NCBI RefSeq assembly: GCF_013410105.1
Contig: NZ_JACCCJ010000003.1
Span: forward strand, 1 to 64,000
Direction of reading: 5' to 3'
DNA: 64,000 bases
Source: Sphingopyxis sp. JAI108
Lineage (GTDB): Bacteria > Pseudomonadota > Alphaproteobacteria > Sphingomonadales > Sphingomonadaceae
Below, in pieces: positions 52,734-61,659 of the stretch. How positions within the stretch are numbered: the stretch's first letter is position 1; every line of letters begins with the position of its first letter. Under the pieces are notes generated by a model that was not told the origin of the DNA, did not search any database, and saw only the letters and a program-made list of their open reading frames with translations. A program made the position numbers and the translations under genes.

Positions 52734-53747
52734 GTGAGCGGGACGCTGGACGAAATCGCCGGTAGCGATCATGCCGCAATCGCGCGCGCCGTGGCGGCAG
52801 CCGAGCGCCCCGTCATCCTCCGCGGCATCGCCGCCGACTGGCCCGCCGTCGCCGCCGCGCGCGAAGGCGACGTGGCTATCGCGGCCTGGCTCGCCGCGCG
52901 CGACACCGGCAACCCGCTCACCGTGCTCGTCGGCCCGCCCGAAGCCGGCGGGCGCTATTTCTATTCGGACGACATGCGCGGGGTGAATTTTCGCAGCGAG
53001 AAAATGCCGATGGCCATGCTCGTCGAGCAGCTGCTCGTGCTGCGCGAGACCGCCGACGCGCCGAGCCTCTACGCCGGGTCGACCCCGACGCCCGAGAGCG
53101 TCGCGAGCTTTGCCGCCGAAAACCCGCTGCCCGTCGACACCGGCGTCGATCCCCGCATCTGGGTCGGCAACGCTAGCCGCATCGCTCCGCATTACGACAT
53201 GGCTGCGAACATCGCGGTCGTCGTCGCGGGACAGCGGTGCTTCACGCTGTTCCCGCCCGAGCAGATCGCGAACCTCTATGTCGGTCCGGTCGAACGCACG
53301 ATCGCGGGCCAGCCGACGAGCATGGTCGACCCAGACCATCCCGATCATGCGCGTTACCCGCTTTATGCCAGGGCCGAGCGCTACAAGCTCGTCGCCGACC
53401 TTTTGCCCGGCGACGCCATCTATATGCCGCCGATGTGGTGGCACCATGTGCGCAGCGACGGCGCGCTCAATGTGCTCGTCAATTATTGGTTCGGCAAGCG
53501 GCAGGACCGTTTCCCGTTCGCCGCGCTGATGCTTGCGATGCACTCGATCCGCGAACTCCCCGATACCGAGCGCGCCGCCTGGAAAAGCTGGTTCGACCAT
53601 TATGTCTTCGGCGAAGGCGCGACGCATGCGGTCGATCACCTGCCGCCGCACGCGCAGGGCGTGCTCGGCCCGCCGTCGCCGCAGCGCGACCGGATGATTA
53701 TCGACTATGTCGTCGGCATGTGTCGCAGCGGCGGGAGCACTGCCTAA
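52734..53747 (+). CDS. FIH-like JmjC/cupin_8 2-oxoglutarate dioxygenase
   Basis: A 337-residue cytosolic cupin_8 protein. The Fe(II) ligands are His153 and Asp155 (APHYDMAANI) and a His of MWWHHVRS at 237-238. The stretch from FPPEQIANLY through GDAIYMPPMWWHH closely parallels the human asparaginyl hydroxylase FIH. Such enzymes hydroxylate Asn, Asp or His side chains of proteins, so a protein target, perhaps in the receptor system, is possible; this is inference. The GTG at 52734, with GGGGAAAC upstream and 16 bases after the GH20 stop, was chosen; the longer open frame is antisense-like shadow of GH20. Confidence 0.85.
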   Translation: MSGTLDEIAGSDHAAIARAVAAAERPVILRGIAADWPAVAAAREGDVAIAAWLAARDTGNPLTVLVGPPEAGGRYFYSDDMRGVNFRSEKMPMAMLVEQLLVLRETADAPSLYAGSTPTPESVASFAAENPLPVDTGVDPRIWVGNASRIAPHYDMAANIAVVVAGQRCFTLFPPEQIANLYVGPVERTIAGQPTSMVDPDHPDHARYPLYARAERYKLVADLLPGDAIYMPPMWWHHVRSDGALNVLVNYWFGKRQDRFPFAALMLAMHSIRELPDTERAAWKSWFDHYVFGEGATHAVDHLPPHAQGVLGPPSPQRDRMIIDYVVGMCRSGGSTA

Positions 53748-54520
53748 CCCCCGGCACGGCCGAGGACGGTAATCGTCGGCCATTCGCCGCCCGTCTCGAC
53801 CGCCGCGTCAATCCCGTACACCGCGCGCAGCCGCGCGGCGGTCAGTACCTCGGCGGGCGCGCCGTCGGCGACGATCCGCCCGCTGTCGATCAGCAGTAGC
53901 CGGTCGCAATAGCGTGCGGCGAGCGTAAGGTCGTGGAGCACCGCGATCACCAGCCCGCCGCCTGTCGCCTCGGTGTGAAGCATATCCATGACATCGATCT
54001 GGTGACGGGGGTCAAGGCTCGCGAGCGGTTCGTCGGCGATCAGCGCGGGCGCCTCGACCGCCAGCGCGCGCGCGAAGAGCACCCGAGCGCGCTCGCCGCC
54101 CGACAGCTCGGTCGCGATCCGGTCGCGCAGGTCCAGCACGTCGGCGCGCGCCATGGCGCGCTCGATCGCGGCGTTGTCGGCGTCGGCAATCCGCGACATC
54201 GGCGCAAGGTGGGGCAGGCGCCCCAGCCCGACGAGCCGTTCGACCGTAAGCGGCCAGTGGAGCGTCTGGCCCTGCGGCACATAAGCGACGCGCCGGGCGA
54301 GGTCGGCACGCGGCATCGCCGCGACATCGGCGCCATCGACTTCGACCGTTCCGCTCGCGGGCACCAGCGCGAGCATCGCGCGCGCAAGCGTCGACTTGCC
54401 CGCGCCATTGGGGCCGACGATCCCGGTCAGCGTCCCCACGCCAAACGCCGCGCTGACACCGTGCACCACCGCGCGCCGGCCGAGCGTGACGCCGACGTCC
54501 TTCAGCGTGATGGTCACCAT
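53744..54520 (-). CDS. btuD: cobalamin ABC transporter ATP-binding protein
   Basis: A 258-residue ABC ATPase of the iron-siderophore/B12 family. Walker A is GPNGAGKST at 36-44, the signature LSGGERARVLFARAL, Walker B LIADEP with DPRHQ, and the switch His in AVLHDLTLAA. It powers BtuC-mediated transfer of cobalamin across the inner membrane. ATG 54520 starts 7 bases inside the end of btuC, so translation is coupled. The longer open frame is a shadow of btuC. It is the last gene of the riboswitch-controlled operon and meets the JmjC gene tail to tail. Confidence 0.92.
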   Translation of the reverse strand: MVTITLKDVGVTLGRRAVVHGVSAAFGVGTLTGIVGPNGAGKSTLARAMLALVPASGTVEVDGADVAAMPRADLARRVAYVPQGQTLHWPLTVERLVGLGRLPHLAPMSRIADADNAAIERAMARADVLDLRDRIATELSGGERARVLFARALAVEAPALIADEPLASLDPRHQIDVMDMLHTEATGGGLVIAVLHDLTLAARYCDRLLLIDSGRIVADGAPAEVLTAARLRAVYGIDAAVETGGEWPTITVLGRAGG

Positions 54521-55515
54521 AGCCGGCGCTCCCGCATCAGGTGGACAAGGAAGACCGGCACCCCGAGGAACGCCGTGACGACGCCGAGCTTCAGCTCGTT
54601 CGTCGTCGGGATTATCCTCACGCCCAGGTCGGCGAGCGTCAGCAACGCCGCGCCGCCGATGGCAGAAGGTAGCAGGATCGCCGACGGGCTGCGGTCGGTC
54701 AGCGGCCGGATCAGGTGCGGCACGATCAGCCCGACAAAACCGATCGCGCCCGTCACGGCGACCGCGCCGCCAACCCCGATCGCGGTGCCGATCAGCAGCC
54801 GCAGCCTCGTTTTCTGAAGGTCGGTGCCCAATGCCTGCGCCGCATCCTCGCCGAGCGTCAGCGCGTCGAGAGCGCGGCCGTTCCACAGCAGCATCGCCGC
54901 GCCGATCGCGATGCACGGCAGTGCGATCCAAACATGATCGAACGACCGGTTCTCGAGGCTGCCGAGCAGCCAGGTCATGATCTCCATCGCCGCAAAGGGA
55001 TTGGGCGACAGGTTGAGCGCAAGGCTGGTTCCCGCAACCGCCAGCGTCCCGACCGCGATCCCCGCCAGGATCAAGGTCAGCGGGCTCTCGGCCTTGCCCG
55101 CCAGCACGAACAACAAAGCGAGCGACACGAGCGCGCCTCCGGTCGCGAGCAGCGGCAATATGATCGGATGGATTTCGGCCAGCCCGAAATAGATCGCCGC
55201 GACGCCGCCGAGCGCCGCCGCGTTCGACGTGCCGAGCACCGACGGTTCGGCGAGCGGATTGCGCAGATAACCTTGCAGCGCCGCCCCTGCGAGCCCGAGC
55301 ATCGCGCCGACCGCGAGCGCCAGCACGGTGCGCGGCAGGCGCAGGTCGAACAATATGATCGACGCCACCTTGTCGCCGCTGCCCGTCGCGGCGGCGAACA
55401 GCCGGGCGACCGACAGGTCGACCGCGCCGAACAGCAAAGATGCGACCGCGGCGACCAAGGCCAGCGCCGCCAGCGCCGCGATCAGCGACCAGCGTGGCGG
55501 GGCGAAGCGGCTCAT
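54514..55515 (-). CDS. btuC: cobalamin ABC transporter permease
   Basis: A 333-residue FecCD-family permease with about ten hydrophobic helices. Conserved pieces include DLRLPRTVLALAVGAMLGLAGAALQGYLRNPLAEPSVLGTSNAAALG (split over residues 58-105) and the C-terminal ATPase-coupling region GAIGFVGLIVPHLIRPL. It forms the B12 channel with BtuD, served by BtuF. The ATG at 55515 overlaps the btuF stop by four bases. The longer open frame upstream is a shadow of btuF. Confidence 0.92.
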   Translation of the reverse strand: MSRFAPPRWSLIAALAALALVAAVASLLFGAVDLSVARLFAAATGSGDKVASIILFDLRLPRTVLALAVGAMLGLAGAALQGYLRNPLAEPSVLGTSNAAALGGVAAIYFGLAEIHPIILPLLATGGALVSLALLFVLAGKAESPLTLILAGIAVGTLAVAGTSLALNLSPNPFAAMEIMTWLLGSLENRSFDHVWIALPCIAIGAAMLLWNGRALDALTLGEDAAQALGTDLQKTRLRLLIGTAIGVGGAVAVTGAIGFVGLIVPHLIRPLTDRSPSAILLPSAIGGAALLTLADLGVRIIPTTNELKLGVVTAFLGVPVFLVHLMRERRLW

Positions 55516-56366
55516 AACCGGCCCCCGTCGAGGCGCACGATCTGCGCCGCCATGCTGCGCGCGGCTTGCGTGTATGCAGGGCTGCCGCACACCGTCCACG
55601 CCTGCGGCATGCTGATGCGCGGAATATCCTTCAATGCCGGATGGTGCAGCATTTCGCTCCCCTGATCGGTCACCTTGTCGGTCGCGCTTTCGACGATCAG
55701 ATAATCGGGCTGTGCCGCGACCATCTCCTCGATGCTCAGTTGCGACAGCGGCGGCTTGCCGAGCTTGCCGGCAAGGTTGACCAGCCCGACGCGCATCATC
55801 AGCTCGTCGATCAGCGTGCCGGTGCCCGTCATATAGCCGCGGCGCTGATAATAAGCGGCGACGCGGCCGCGGCCCGGTTTGGGCAGGCCGGCCAGTTCGC
55901 CCTCCATCCGTGCGACCAGCGCATCGCCACGTTCGGGATGGCCGATAGCAACGGCGGTCTGGCGGATCGACGCATAGATTCCGCCAAGCGTGTTCGCGGT
56001 GTCGAGGTCGAGCAGCGGATAGGTCTGTTCGGGCAGCGCGCTGAGCGCCGCGCTGCGGCTCGCGGGCATGCCGACGATCAGATCGGGTTCGATCGCCAAT
56101 ATCTGCTCGGCCGAATTGCTGAGCTGCGGGATGCCCTGCGCCTTTGCTGCCTCGCCCGACATTTCGGCATCGGTGGCATTTTTCGTCAGCCCCGCGATCT
56201 GCCCCTTGTCGGCGAGTGCGAGGACGAGCTGGTCGGCGCACAGGTTGATCGAAACGATGCGCTGCGGAACTCGGGGCGCTTTGGCGCGCGGCGCAGGGGA
56301 GGCCGCCCAAAGCAGCCCTGCGGCGCCGAGCAGCGCCGCTGCCGCCGCAAGACCGAGTCGCCGCAT
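55512..56366 (-). CDS. btuF: periplasmic cobalamin-binding protein
   Basis: A 284-residue class III binding protein with an N-terminal hydrophobic export segment (MRRLGLAAAAALLGAAGLLWAA). Visible motifs are RIVSINLCADQLVLAL, the loop EQILAIEPDLIVG, and EEMVAAQPDYLIVES in the second lobe. It hands cobalamin from the BtuB side to BtuCD. Its ATG is one base from the cobO stop and its 3' end overlaps btuC. Binding of hemes or siderophores instead is unlikely given the operon and riboswitch. Confidence 0.87.
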   Translation of the reverse strand: MRRLGLAAAAALLGAAGLLWAASPAPRAKAPRVPQRIVSINLCADQLVLALADKGQIAGLTKNATDAEMSGEAAKAQGIPQLSNSAEQILAIEPDLIVGMPASRSAALSALPEQTYPLLDLDTANTLGGIYASIRQTAVAIGHPERGDALVARMEGELAGLPKPGRGRVAAYYQRRGYMTGTGTLIDELMMRVGLVNLAGKLGKPPLSQLSIEEMVAAQPDYLIVESATDKVTDQGSEMLHHPALKDIPRISMPQAWTVCGSPAYTQAARSMAAQIVRLDGGRL

Positions 56367-56974
56367 CAGAACTCGATTCCCTTCTGCGCCTTTACATTCT
56401 GTTCGCGAAACGGATGCTTCACCTGCACCATCTCCGTCACCAGGTCGGCCGCGTCGATCAGCGCTTCGGGCGCGTTGCGTCCCGTGATAACCACATGCGT
56501 CATATGCGGCTTCGCGGCGAGCGCATCGAGCACTTCACCCACCGGCAGATAATCGTAACGCAGCACGATGTTGAGCTCGTCGGCGATCACCATCGCATAG
56601 CTCGGCTCGGCGATCATGCGCTTCACTTCCTCCCAAGCCTCGCGTGCCACCGCGATATCACGCGTCCGGTCCTGCGTGTCCCAAGTGAAGCCTTCGCCCA
56701 TCGGCTTGAACTCGATCAGATCGGGAAAGCGGTCGAACACCGCTTTCTCGCCGGTCGCCATCGCGCCCTTCACGAACTGCACGACACCGACTTTCATGTC
56801 GTGACCGATCGCGCGGACGGCCATGCCGAGTGCGGCAGAGGTCTTCCCCTTGCCGGGGCCGGTGTGGACGATCACCAGCCCCTTTTCGACCGTCTTCGCC
56901 GCGACCTTCTTGTTCTGCGCGGCCTGGATCTTCTTCATCTTCGCCGCATGTTCGGCGTCGGTGCGCGTCTTCAT
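56366..56974 (-). CDS. cobO: cob(I)yrinic acid a,c-diamide adenosyltransferase
   Basis: A 202-residue CobO/BtuR/CobA-type enzyme with P-loop GPGKGKT at 39-45, GVVQFVKGAMATGE, VIADELNIVLRYDY, and THVVITGRNAPEALIDAADLVTEM. It attaches the 5'-deoxyadenosyl group of ATP to cob(I)alamin or its precursors, making the coenzyme after uptake. It sits between btuB and btuF with one-base overlaps, so uptake and activation are expressed together. No corrin-ring synthesis genes are visible in this window, consistent with salvage. Confidence 0.94.
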   Translation of the reverse strand: MKTRTDAEHAAKMKKIQAAQNKKVAAKTVEKGLVIVHTGPGKGKTSAALGMAVRAIGHDMKVGVVQFVKGAMATGEKAVFDRFPDLIEFKPMGEGFTWDTQDRTRDIAVAREAWEEVKRMIAEPSYAMVIADELNIVLRYDYLPVGEVLDALAAKPHMTHVVITGRNAPEALIDAADLVTEMVQVKHPFREQNVKAQKGIEF

Positions 56975-58818
56975 CAGAAGCGCGCCCGCACGCCGCCATA
57001 GGCGGCGCGGCCATAAGTGCCGTAATTGAAGGCGGTCGCATAATCGGCGTCGAACAGATTATCGACGCGGCCGTAAATCTCTAAATTCGGCCCGACCGGG
57101 ACGGAGGCGCGGATGCCCGCCAGCGCATAGCCATCGAGCGGCACCGCATTCGCCGCATCGTCGAAGCTGTCGCCGACCATGGTCAGCGTCGCGCCGGTCG
57201 ACAGGCCGAACGACCAATCATAATCGGCCGACAGGCTGACCGCATGTTCGGCGCGGCGCGGCAGGCGCTTGCCGTCGAACACCGCGCGTCCCGAGCGGTC
57301 GCGCGCATCGATATAGCTGTATGATGCGGTGACGTTCAGCGCGTCGACCGGCCTCAGCGCCAGCGTCGCCTCGACGCCCTTCGCGCGCGTGCGGTCGATA
57401 TTGCCATAGGTGAAGGCCGTATTGTCATAATTGATCTGGTCGTTGGTGTTGCGCAGGAACGCGGTGAGCGAGACCAGCGCACGCCCGTCCGCGAGGCTCT
57501 GGTCGATCCCGACATCATAGCTTTTCGACCGTTCGGGGCGCAGCGCCGCATTGCCGCTGAAAGCGTCGTACAGTTGGTAAAGCGACGGCGCCTTGAATCC
57601 CTCGCCATAGCTTGCGCGCACATTGGTTGCGCCATCATTCGGCGAATAATTGGCGTTGGCGCCGAATGTCGTCGCGCCGCCGAACTGGCTGTGATCGTCA
57701 TGACGGACCCCGCCCGTCACCGACAGTCCGGCGAACGGTTGGACGATGCCGAGCGCATAAACGCTGTCGATGTTCGCGCGCTGGCTGTCGGTCGATCCAA
57801 AGCCGAAGAAATCATAATCGGGGCGCTCATGCTCGTAACCGAAGATCAGCCTGGCCTGTTCGACGGGCGTCACCACGCCCTGATATTCGAAGCGCAAATT
57901 GGTGCCCGAATAGCCATAGTCGGGCGCAGTGCCGCGCACGAAATAATAATCGCGGTCGTTGCGCAGCCAGGTCACCGCGGCGCGGCTGGTGAAACGGCCG
58001 TCGAAGAGGCCGAGGTTTAGCCCCGCATAGCCGACATATTGGTCGAGCTTCGCGACGTCGGCGCTGTCCGCCGGCGCGCCGAAGAAGCTGTCATAATCGA
58101 GGTCGGCGTTGATATAATAGCCGCGCAGGTCGAGGCTCAGCGCGTCGCTGAACGCGACCTTCAACCGCGCGTTGCCGGCGAAATTCTTGTAACTGTCCTT
58201 CTCGGTGCCGACCGCCGCCGACGAAATGCCGTCGGTGCGGAAATAGGCGCCGCCGATGCCGCCCGAGATGCGTCCGGCGGTGCCCGACACATCGGCCTTG
58301 CCGGTGAAGCTGTCGCTATAACCATATTCGGCCGATCCCTTGGCGGCAAAGCCTTTAGCCGGGGTCGCGGTCGTCAGGCTGACGACGCCGCCGATCGCCT
58401 GGCTGCCGTGCACGACCGAGTTCGACCCGCGCAGCACTTCGATCCGGTCGATATTGCCGGTCAGCAGGTGCCCGAAATCATATCCGTCGCCGATGCCGCT
58501 CGGGTCGTTGACCTTGACGCCGTCGATCAGCACCAGCGTCTGCGTCGTTTCCGCGCCGCGCAGAGATATGCTCGCCACCGATCCCATGCTGCCCGTCCGG
58601 CTGAACCGCACCCCCGGGGTCGTGGCGAGCAGGTCGACGACGTCGACCGACTGACGCGTCTCGATCGTATCGGCGTCGATGATGGTAATCGCTTGCCCCG
58701 CCTCGTCGCGGGGCTGTTCGATGCCCGACGCGGTGACGACGATATCGTCGCCGGTCTGCGCGAAAGCGGGCGTCGCCGCCGTCAGTGCGATCAAGGATAG
58801 GGTCGTGGATTTCAACAT
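56974..58818 (-). CDS. btuB: TonB-dependent cobalamin receptor
   Basis: A 614-residue outer-membrane receptor with signal peptide MLKSTTLSLIALTAATPAFAQ and TonB box DDIVVTASG. The plug has VVDLLATTPGVRFSRTGSMGSVASISLRG, QTLVLIDGVKVNDPSGIG and IDRIEVLRGSNSVVHGSQAIGGVVSLTT, as in BtuB. It is much shorter than the polysaccharide TBDRs in this window, as expected. The barrel ends AYGGVRARF. ATG 58818 gives the signal peptide and a G-run ribosome site; the upstream open frame is in the leader. It is the first gene of the B12 operon. Confidence 0.93.
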   Translation of the reverse strand: MLKSTTLSLIALTAATPAFAQTGDDIVVTASGIEQPRDEAGQAITIIDADTIETRQSVDVVDLLATTPGVRFSRTGSMGSVASISLRGAETTQTLVLIDGVKVNDPSGIGDGYDFGHLLTGNIDRIEVLRGSNSVVHGSQAIGGVVSLTTATPAKGFAAKGSAEYGYSDSFTGKADVSGTAGRISGGIGGAYFRTDGISSAAVGTEKDSYKNFAGNARLKVAFSDALSLDLRGYYINADLDYDSFFGAPADSADVAKLDQYVGYAGLNLGLFDGRFTSRAAVTWLRNDRDYYFVRGTAPDYGYSGTNLRFEYQGVVTPVEQARLIFGYEHERPDYDFFGFGSTDSQRANIDSVYALGIVQPFAGLSVTGGVRHDDHSQFGGATTFGANANYSPNDGATNVRASYGEGFKAPSLYQLYDAFSGNAALRPERSKSYDVGIDQSLADGRALVSLTAFLRNTNDQINYDNTAFTYGNIDRTRAKGVEATLALRPVDALNVTASYSYIDARDRSGRAVFDGKRLPRRAEHAVSLSADYDWSFGLSTGATLTMVGDSFDDAANAVPLDGYALAGIRASVPVGPNLEIYGRVDNLFDADYATAFNYGTYGRAAYGGVRARF

Positions 58819-58925
58819 GGGAGGCCCCCGCACGCCGGCAACGAAGGCGGAGCCTGCCGAAACGCGAGCGCGATCGACCGATGCTGGCGTCGCAAGTGGC
58901 GTAAAGGCCTGCAACCCCGGCACCG

Positions 58926-58943
58926 AAGCGGCCCCAGCCGCTT
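58926..58943 (-). other. hairpin in the btuB leader, possible expression platform
   Basis: AAGCGGC and GCCGCTT (7-bp perfect stem, 4-base loop) lie between the cobalamin aptamer and btuB. The leader 58819-58985 is GC-rich and lacks a T-run, so control is more likely at translation than by intrinsic termination. The exact switching partner cannot be fixed by eye. Confidence 0.4.
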
Positions 58944-58984
58944 GGTCGTCGCTCGACGGAATCCTCCGTGCCGTGGCCTTTCCC

Positions 58985-59205
58985 TGGGCCTTGGCATTGA
59001 GCGACCCACGCCGGCAGGTCTCCTGGCTCGCGGGTCAGGGCTTGATGCACGCCTTCCCAGGTTTCCCCAGTGGCTGATCCGCAATTCCGGACCAGTGCAT
59101 CTCGCTCGCCGCTTACAGTTGCAGGGACAGCCTCGGTTTCGGCGCGCCTTCCGACACGCCTACCGCGTTCCCATTTTAAGCCCTCTCGGGCACCGGCGCG
59201 ATCAT
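58985..59205 (-). ncRNA. cobalamin riboswitch
   Basis: Read on the minus strand, the conserved blocks of the cobalamin aptamer occur in order: GGTGCC (59194-59189), a TTAAAATGGGAA segment, the CTGCAACTGTAAGC segment, GCCACTG (59074-59068) and the B12 box AGCCAGGAGACCTGCC near 59028-59013. It lies 170 bases upstream of btuB on the same strand and should repress the operon when adenosylcobalamin is plentiful. The edges are approximate. Confidence 0.95.
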
Positions 59206-59266
59206 ATGCGGAGCAAGCCCCGCACGCGCCGCCCATAGCGGAACGGCAGTTTTGCGCAATCGGGAT

Positions 59267-60427
59267 TTACAGTCGTTCGACGACCATCGCCGCGCCGACC
59301 CCCATCGCGCCGGTCAGCACGACCAGGCCGTATTGGCCGCGGCAGGTGTCGAGCGCATCGAGCAGGGTCGAGGTCAGGATCGCGCCGCTTGCCCCCATCG
59401 GGTGCCCCTTGGCGAGGTGCCCGCCGCTGACATTGACGCGCGCGGGATCGGCTTCGCGGTCGCGCAGGAATTTGGCGATAGTGACGGCAAAGGCCTCCAT
59501 GAACTCGATCCGGTCGATGTCGTCCAGGGTCAGCCCGGCGCGCGCCAGCACCTTGTCCATCGCCGCGAAGCCCGCGGTCAGCGACGCAGCCGGATCTCCG
59601 CCGCTCTCGGCAAAAGCGATCGCGCGCGCGCGTGGGGCAGGGCCAAGACCTGCGCCGCCGACCAGCGCGAGCCCGGCGCCATCGCAGATCGGCGGGGCGT
59701 GCGCTATGCTGTGGAGCGGCTCGAACCTCGCGCCTTCGAGTGCGCCGGCATATTGCTGCTGCAATTCGCCGAACGCGGGCGGCGCGGCGGCGAGTGATTC
59801 CGCGGTGGTTTGCGGACGAATACACTCCTCGCCGACCAGCGGGCCTGTTGTGATCCGCGATTTTTGAAGCGTGGCGTTGTTTTCGGCGGTGCCCGCCTTT
59901 CGTTGCGAAGCGAGAGCCACAGCATCGAGTTCGGCGCGGCTGATGCCCTCGGCATTGGCAAGGCGATCGGCCGCGAGAACAGGCGGGACGAAGCGCGCGC
60001 GGGGCGGAAGTTCGTCGTTGGTATAGAAACCCGCGCAATCGCCGAGAAAAGGCGCGCCGCTCATCGATTCGACACCCCCGGCCAGCACGTGCGTCGCTTC
60101 GCCGCTTGCGACCTTCGCGACCGCCTGACCGATCGCCGACAGCCCCGACGCGCAATAATTGTTGATGCTGTGCGCCGCCACCGTGTCGGGCAGGCCCGCA
60201 TGCAGCTTCGACACCAGGGCGATATGCCCGCCCTGCGCGCCGGTCTGCGTGACGCAGCCGAGGATCAGCGCATCGGGTGTCGCCGCGATGTCGCCACAAC
60301 GCACCGCGAGCGCCGCCGCCTGCTGGCGCACCAACTCCTGCGGGCTCAGTCCGGCAAGCCCTCCATCGGGCCGCGCCTTGCCGCGCGGCGTCCGCACGGC
60401 ATCGTATAGAAAGACGGGGTGCGGCAA
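59267..60427 (-). CDS. thiolase-family acyl-CoA acetyltransferase
   Basis: A thiolase of about 386 residues with the nucleophilic Cys in SINNYCASGLSAIG, GGVESMSGAPF, and the catalytic His in GGHLAKGHPMGASGA. The usual second Cys near the C-terminus (CIGGG-type) is replaced by Thr in VLTGAMGVG, so the condensing or cleaving chemistry may differ. The start is uncertain: no ATG gives a proper N-terminus, and a TTG two bases after the preceding stop yields LPHPVFLYDAVRTPRG, the family's usual beginning. It is the last gene of the catabolic operon, directly upstream of the B12 riboswitch. Confidence 0.82.
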   Translation of the reverse strand: MPHPVFLYDAVRTPRGKARPDGGLAGLSPQELVRQQAAALAVRCGDIAATPDALILGCVTQTGAQGGHIALVSKLHAGLPDTVAAHSINNYCASGLSAIGQAVAKVASGEATHVLAGGVESMSGAPFLGDCAGFYTNDELPPRARFVPPVLAADRLANAEGISRAELDAVALASQRKAGTAENNATLQKSRITTGPLVGEECIRPQTTAESLAAAPPAFGELQQQYAGALEGARFEPLHSIAHAPPICDGAGLALVGGAGLGPAPRARAIAFAESGGDPAASLTAGFAAMDKVLARAGLTLDDIDRIEFMEAFAVTIAKFLRDREADPARVNVSGGHLAKGHPMGASGAILTSTLLDALDTCRGQYGLVVLTGAMGVGAAMVVERL

Positions 60428-60428
60428 A

Positions 60429-61658
60429 TCAGGTGCCGACGACGAAACTGACAGCTGTGGTCGCGCTGCCCCCGACGTTGAAGGTCGCGAAGTTGCGTGC
60501 CCCCTCGACCTGGTAATCGCCCGCATTGCCGGTGACTTGCCGCCAGCTGTCGAGCAGCATCCTGACCCCCGTCGCGCCGACCGGATGGCCAAGGCCGATC
60601 AGCCCGCCCGACGGATTGACCGGCAATTTTCCGCCCAAGGCAATCGTTCCATCCTCGACCGCGCGCCAGCTTTCGCCGGGCGGAGTGATGCCGAAATGGT
60701 CGATCGCCATATATTCGGTGATCGAGAAGCAATCATGCACCTCGACACCGTCGCACGCGTAAATATCGGGCATCTCGGCGCGGCGCAGCGCGTCCATCAT
60801 CGCCTTGCGCACGCTTGGGAAGACATAATCGCCGCCGCGGCTGTCTTGAACTTTGGTAGAATAGAGCAGGGGGGCGGTGGCATGTCCCCAGCCTTTGATC
60901 CGCGGGATCGAGTCGATCGAAATGCCGCGCCGCTTGGCATAGGCCTCGGCCACCTCGCCCGAGGCAAGGAAGATGGCGGCTGCGCCGTCGGTGACCTGCC
61001 CGCAATCGGACTTGCGAAGCGAGCCTTCGATCAGCGGGTTGACCTCGTCATTCTCGCCGAGATGATCGTCGGTCACCGCCCAGTCGCGCGTTTGCGAGTT
61101 CGGGTTCTTCTTCGCATTCGCGAAATTGTTCGCCGAAATCCCGCGCAGATGCGCGCGGTCGAGCCCGAAGCGTTCGTCATATTCCTCGGCGACGCGCGCG
61201 AACATCCACGGCCAGAGATAACGCGCTTCCTGCGCCTCGCGCTCGGCCCAGGCGGCGGCGCCGAGATATTCGGCGGCGCGCTGGCCGGGGACGTTGCGCA
61301 TCAGCTCGATGCCGAGCACCAGCGCCAGCCCGTAACGCTCGGCCTCGATTTCGGCCGCGGCGGCGAGGATCGCGATGCTGCCCGACGCGCAGGCGGCTTC
61401 ATGACGCGACGCCGGAACGCCCGCGAGGTCGGGGTGCACATGGCCGAAGAAACCGCCGAGCTGACCTTGCCCCGCGAACAATTCGCCGACGAAATTGCCG
61501 ACATGCGCGGTTTCGACCTCTCTGGGCTCGATCCCGGTAGCGACGAACGCTGCTTCGGCGACGTCGCGGAACAGTTCGAACAGCCCGCCGCCCTCGCGTT
61601 CCATGTTGCGCGCAAAATCGCTCTGCGCGCCGCCGAGGATGAAGACGTCCTTCGCCAT
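60429..61658 (-). CDS. SCP-x-type thiolase / acetyl-CoA acetyltransferase
   Basis: A 409-residue enzyme of the SCP2-thiolase branch. Active-site blocks are HEAACASGSIAIL (nucleophilic Cys), EVHDCFSITEY and NPSGGLIGLGHPVGATG. Members cleave branched or cyclic beta-ketoacyl-CoA esters, as in sterol or aromatic side-chain degradation. It keeps all three catalytic blocks, unlike the following thiolase. Its ATG is one base from the acyl-CoA synthetase stop, and its own stop abuts the next gene. The natural substrate is not deducible from sequence alone. Confidence 0.87.
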   Translation of the reverse strand: MAKDVFILGGAQSDFARNMEREGGGLFELFRDVAEAAFVATGIEPREVETAHVGNFVGELFAGQGQLGGFFGHVHPDLAGVPASRHEAACASGSIAILAAAAEIEAERYGLALVLGIELMRNVPGQRAAEYLGAAAWAEREAQEARYLWPWMFARVAEEYDERFGLDRAHLRGISANNFANAKKNPNSQTRDWAVTDDHLGENDEVNPLIEGSLRKSDCGQVTDGAAAIFLASGEVAEAYAKRRGISIDSIPRIKGWGHATAPLLYSTKVQDSRGGDYVFPSVRKAMMDALRRAEMPDIYACDGVEVHDCFSITEYMAIDHFGITPPGESWRAVEDGTIALGGKLPVNPSGGLIGLGHPVGATGVRMLLDSWRQVTGNAGDYQVEGARNFATFNVGGSATTAVSFVVGT

Positions 61659-61659
61659 G

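Noticed and set aside
58819..59237. N-terminal extension of btuB and a 252-residue frame through its leader
   Set aside because: The region is the cobalamin riboswitch and leader. The extension lacks a signal peptide, whereas ATG 58818 starts one directly.
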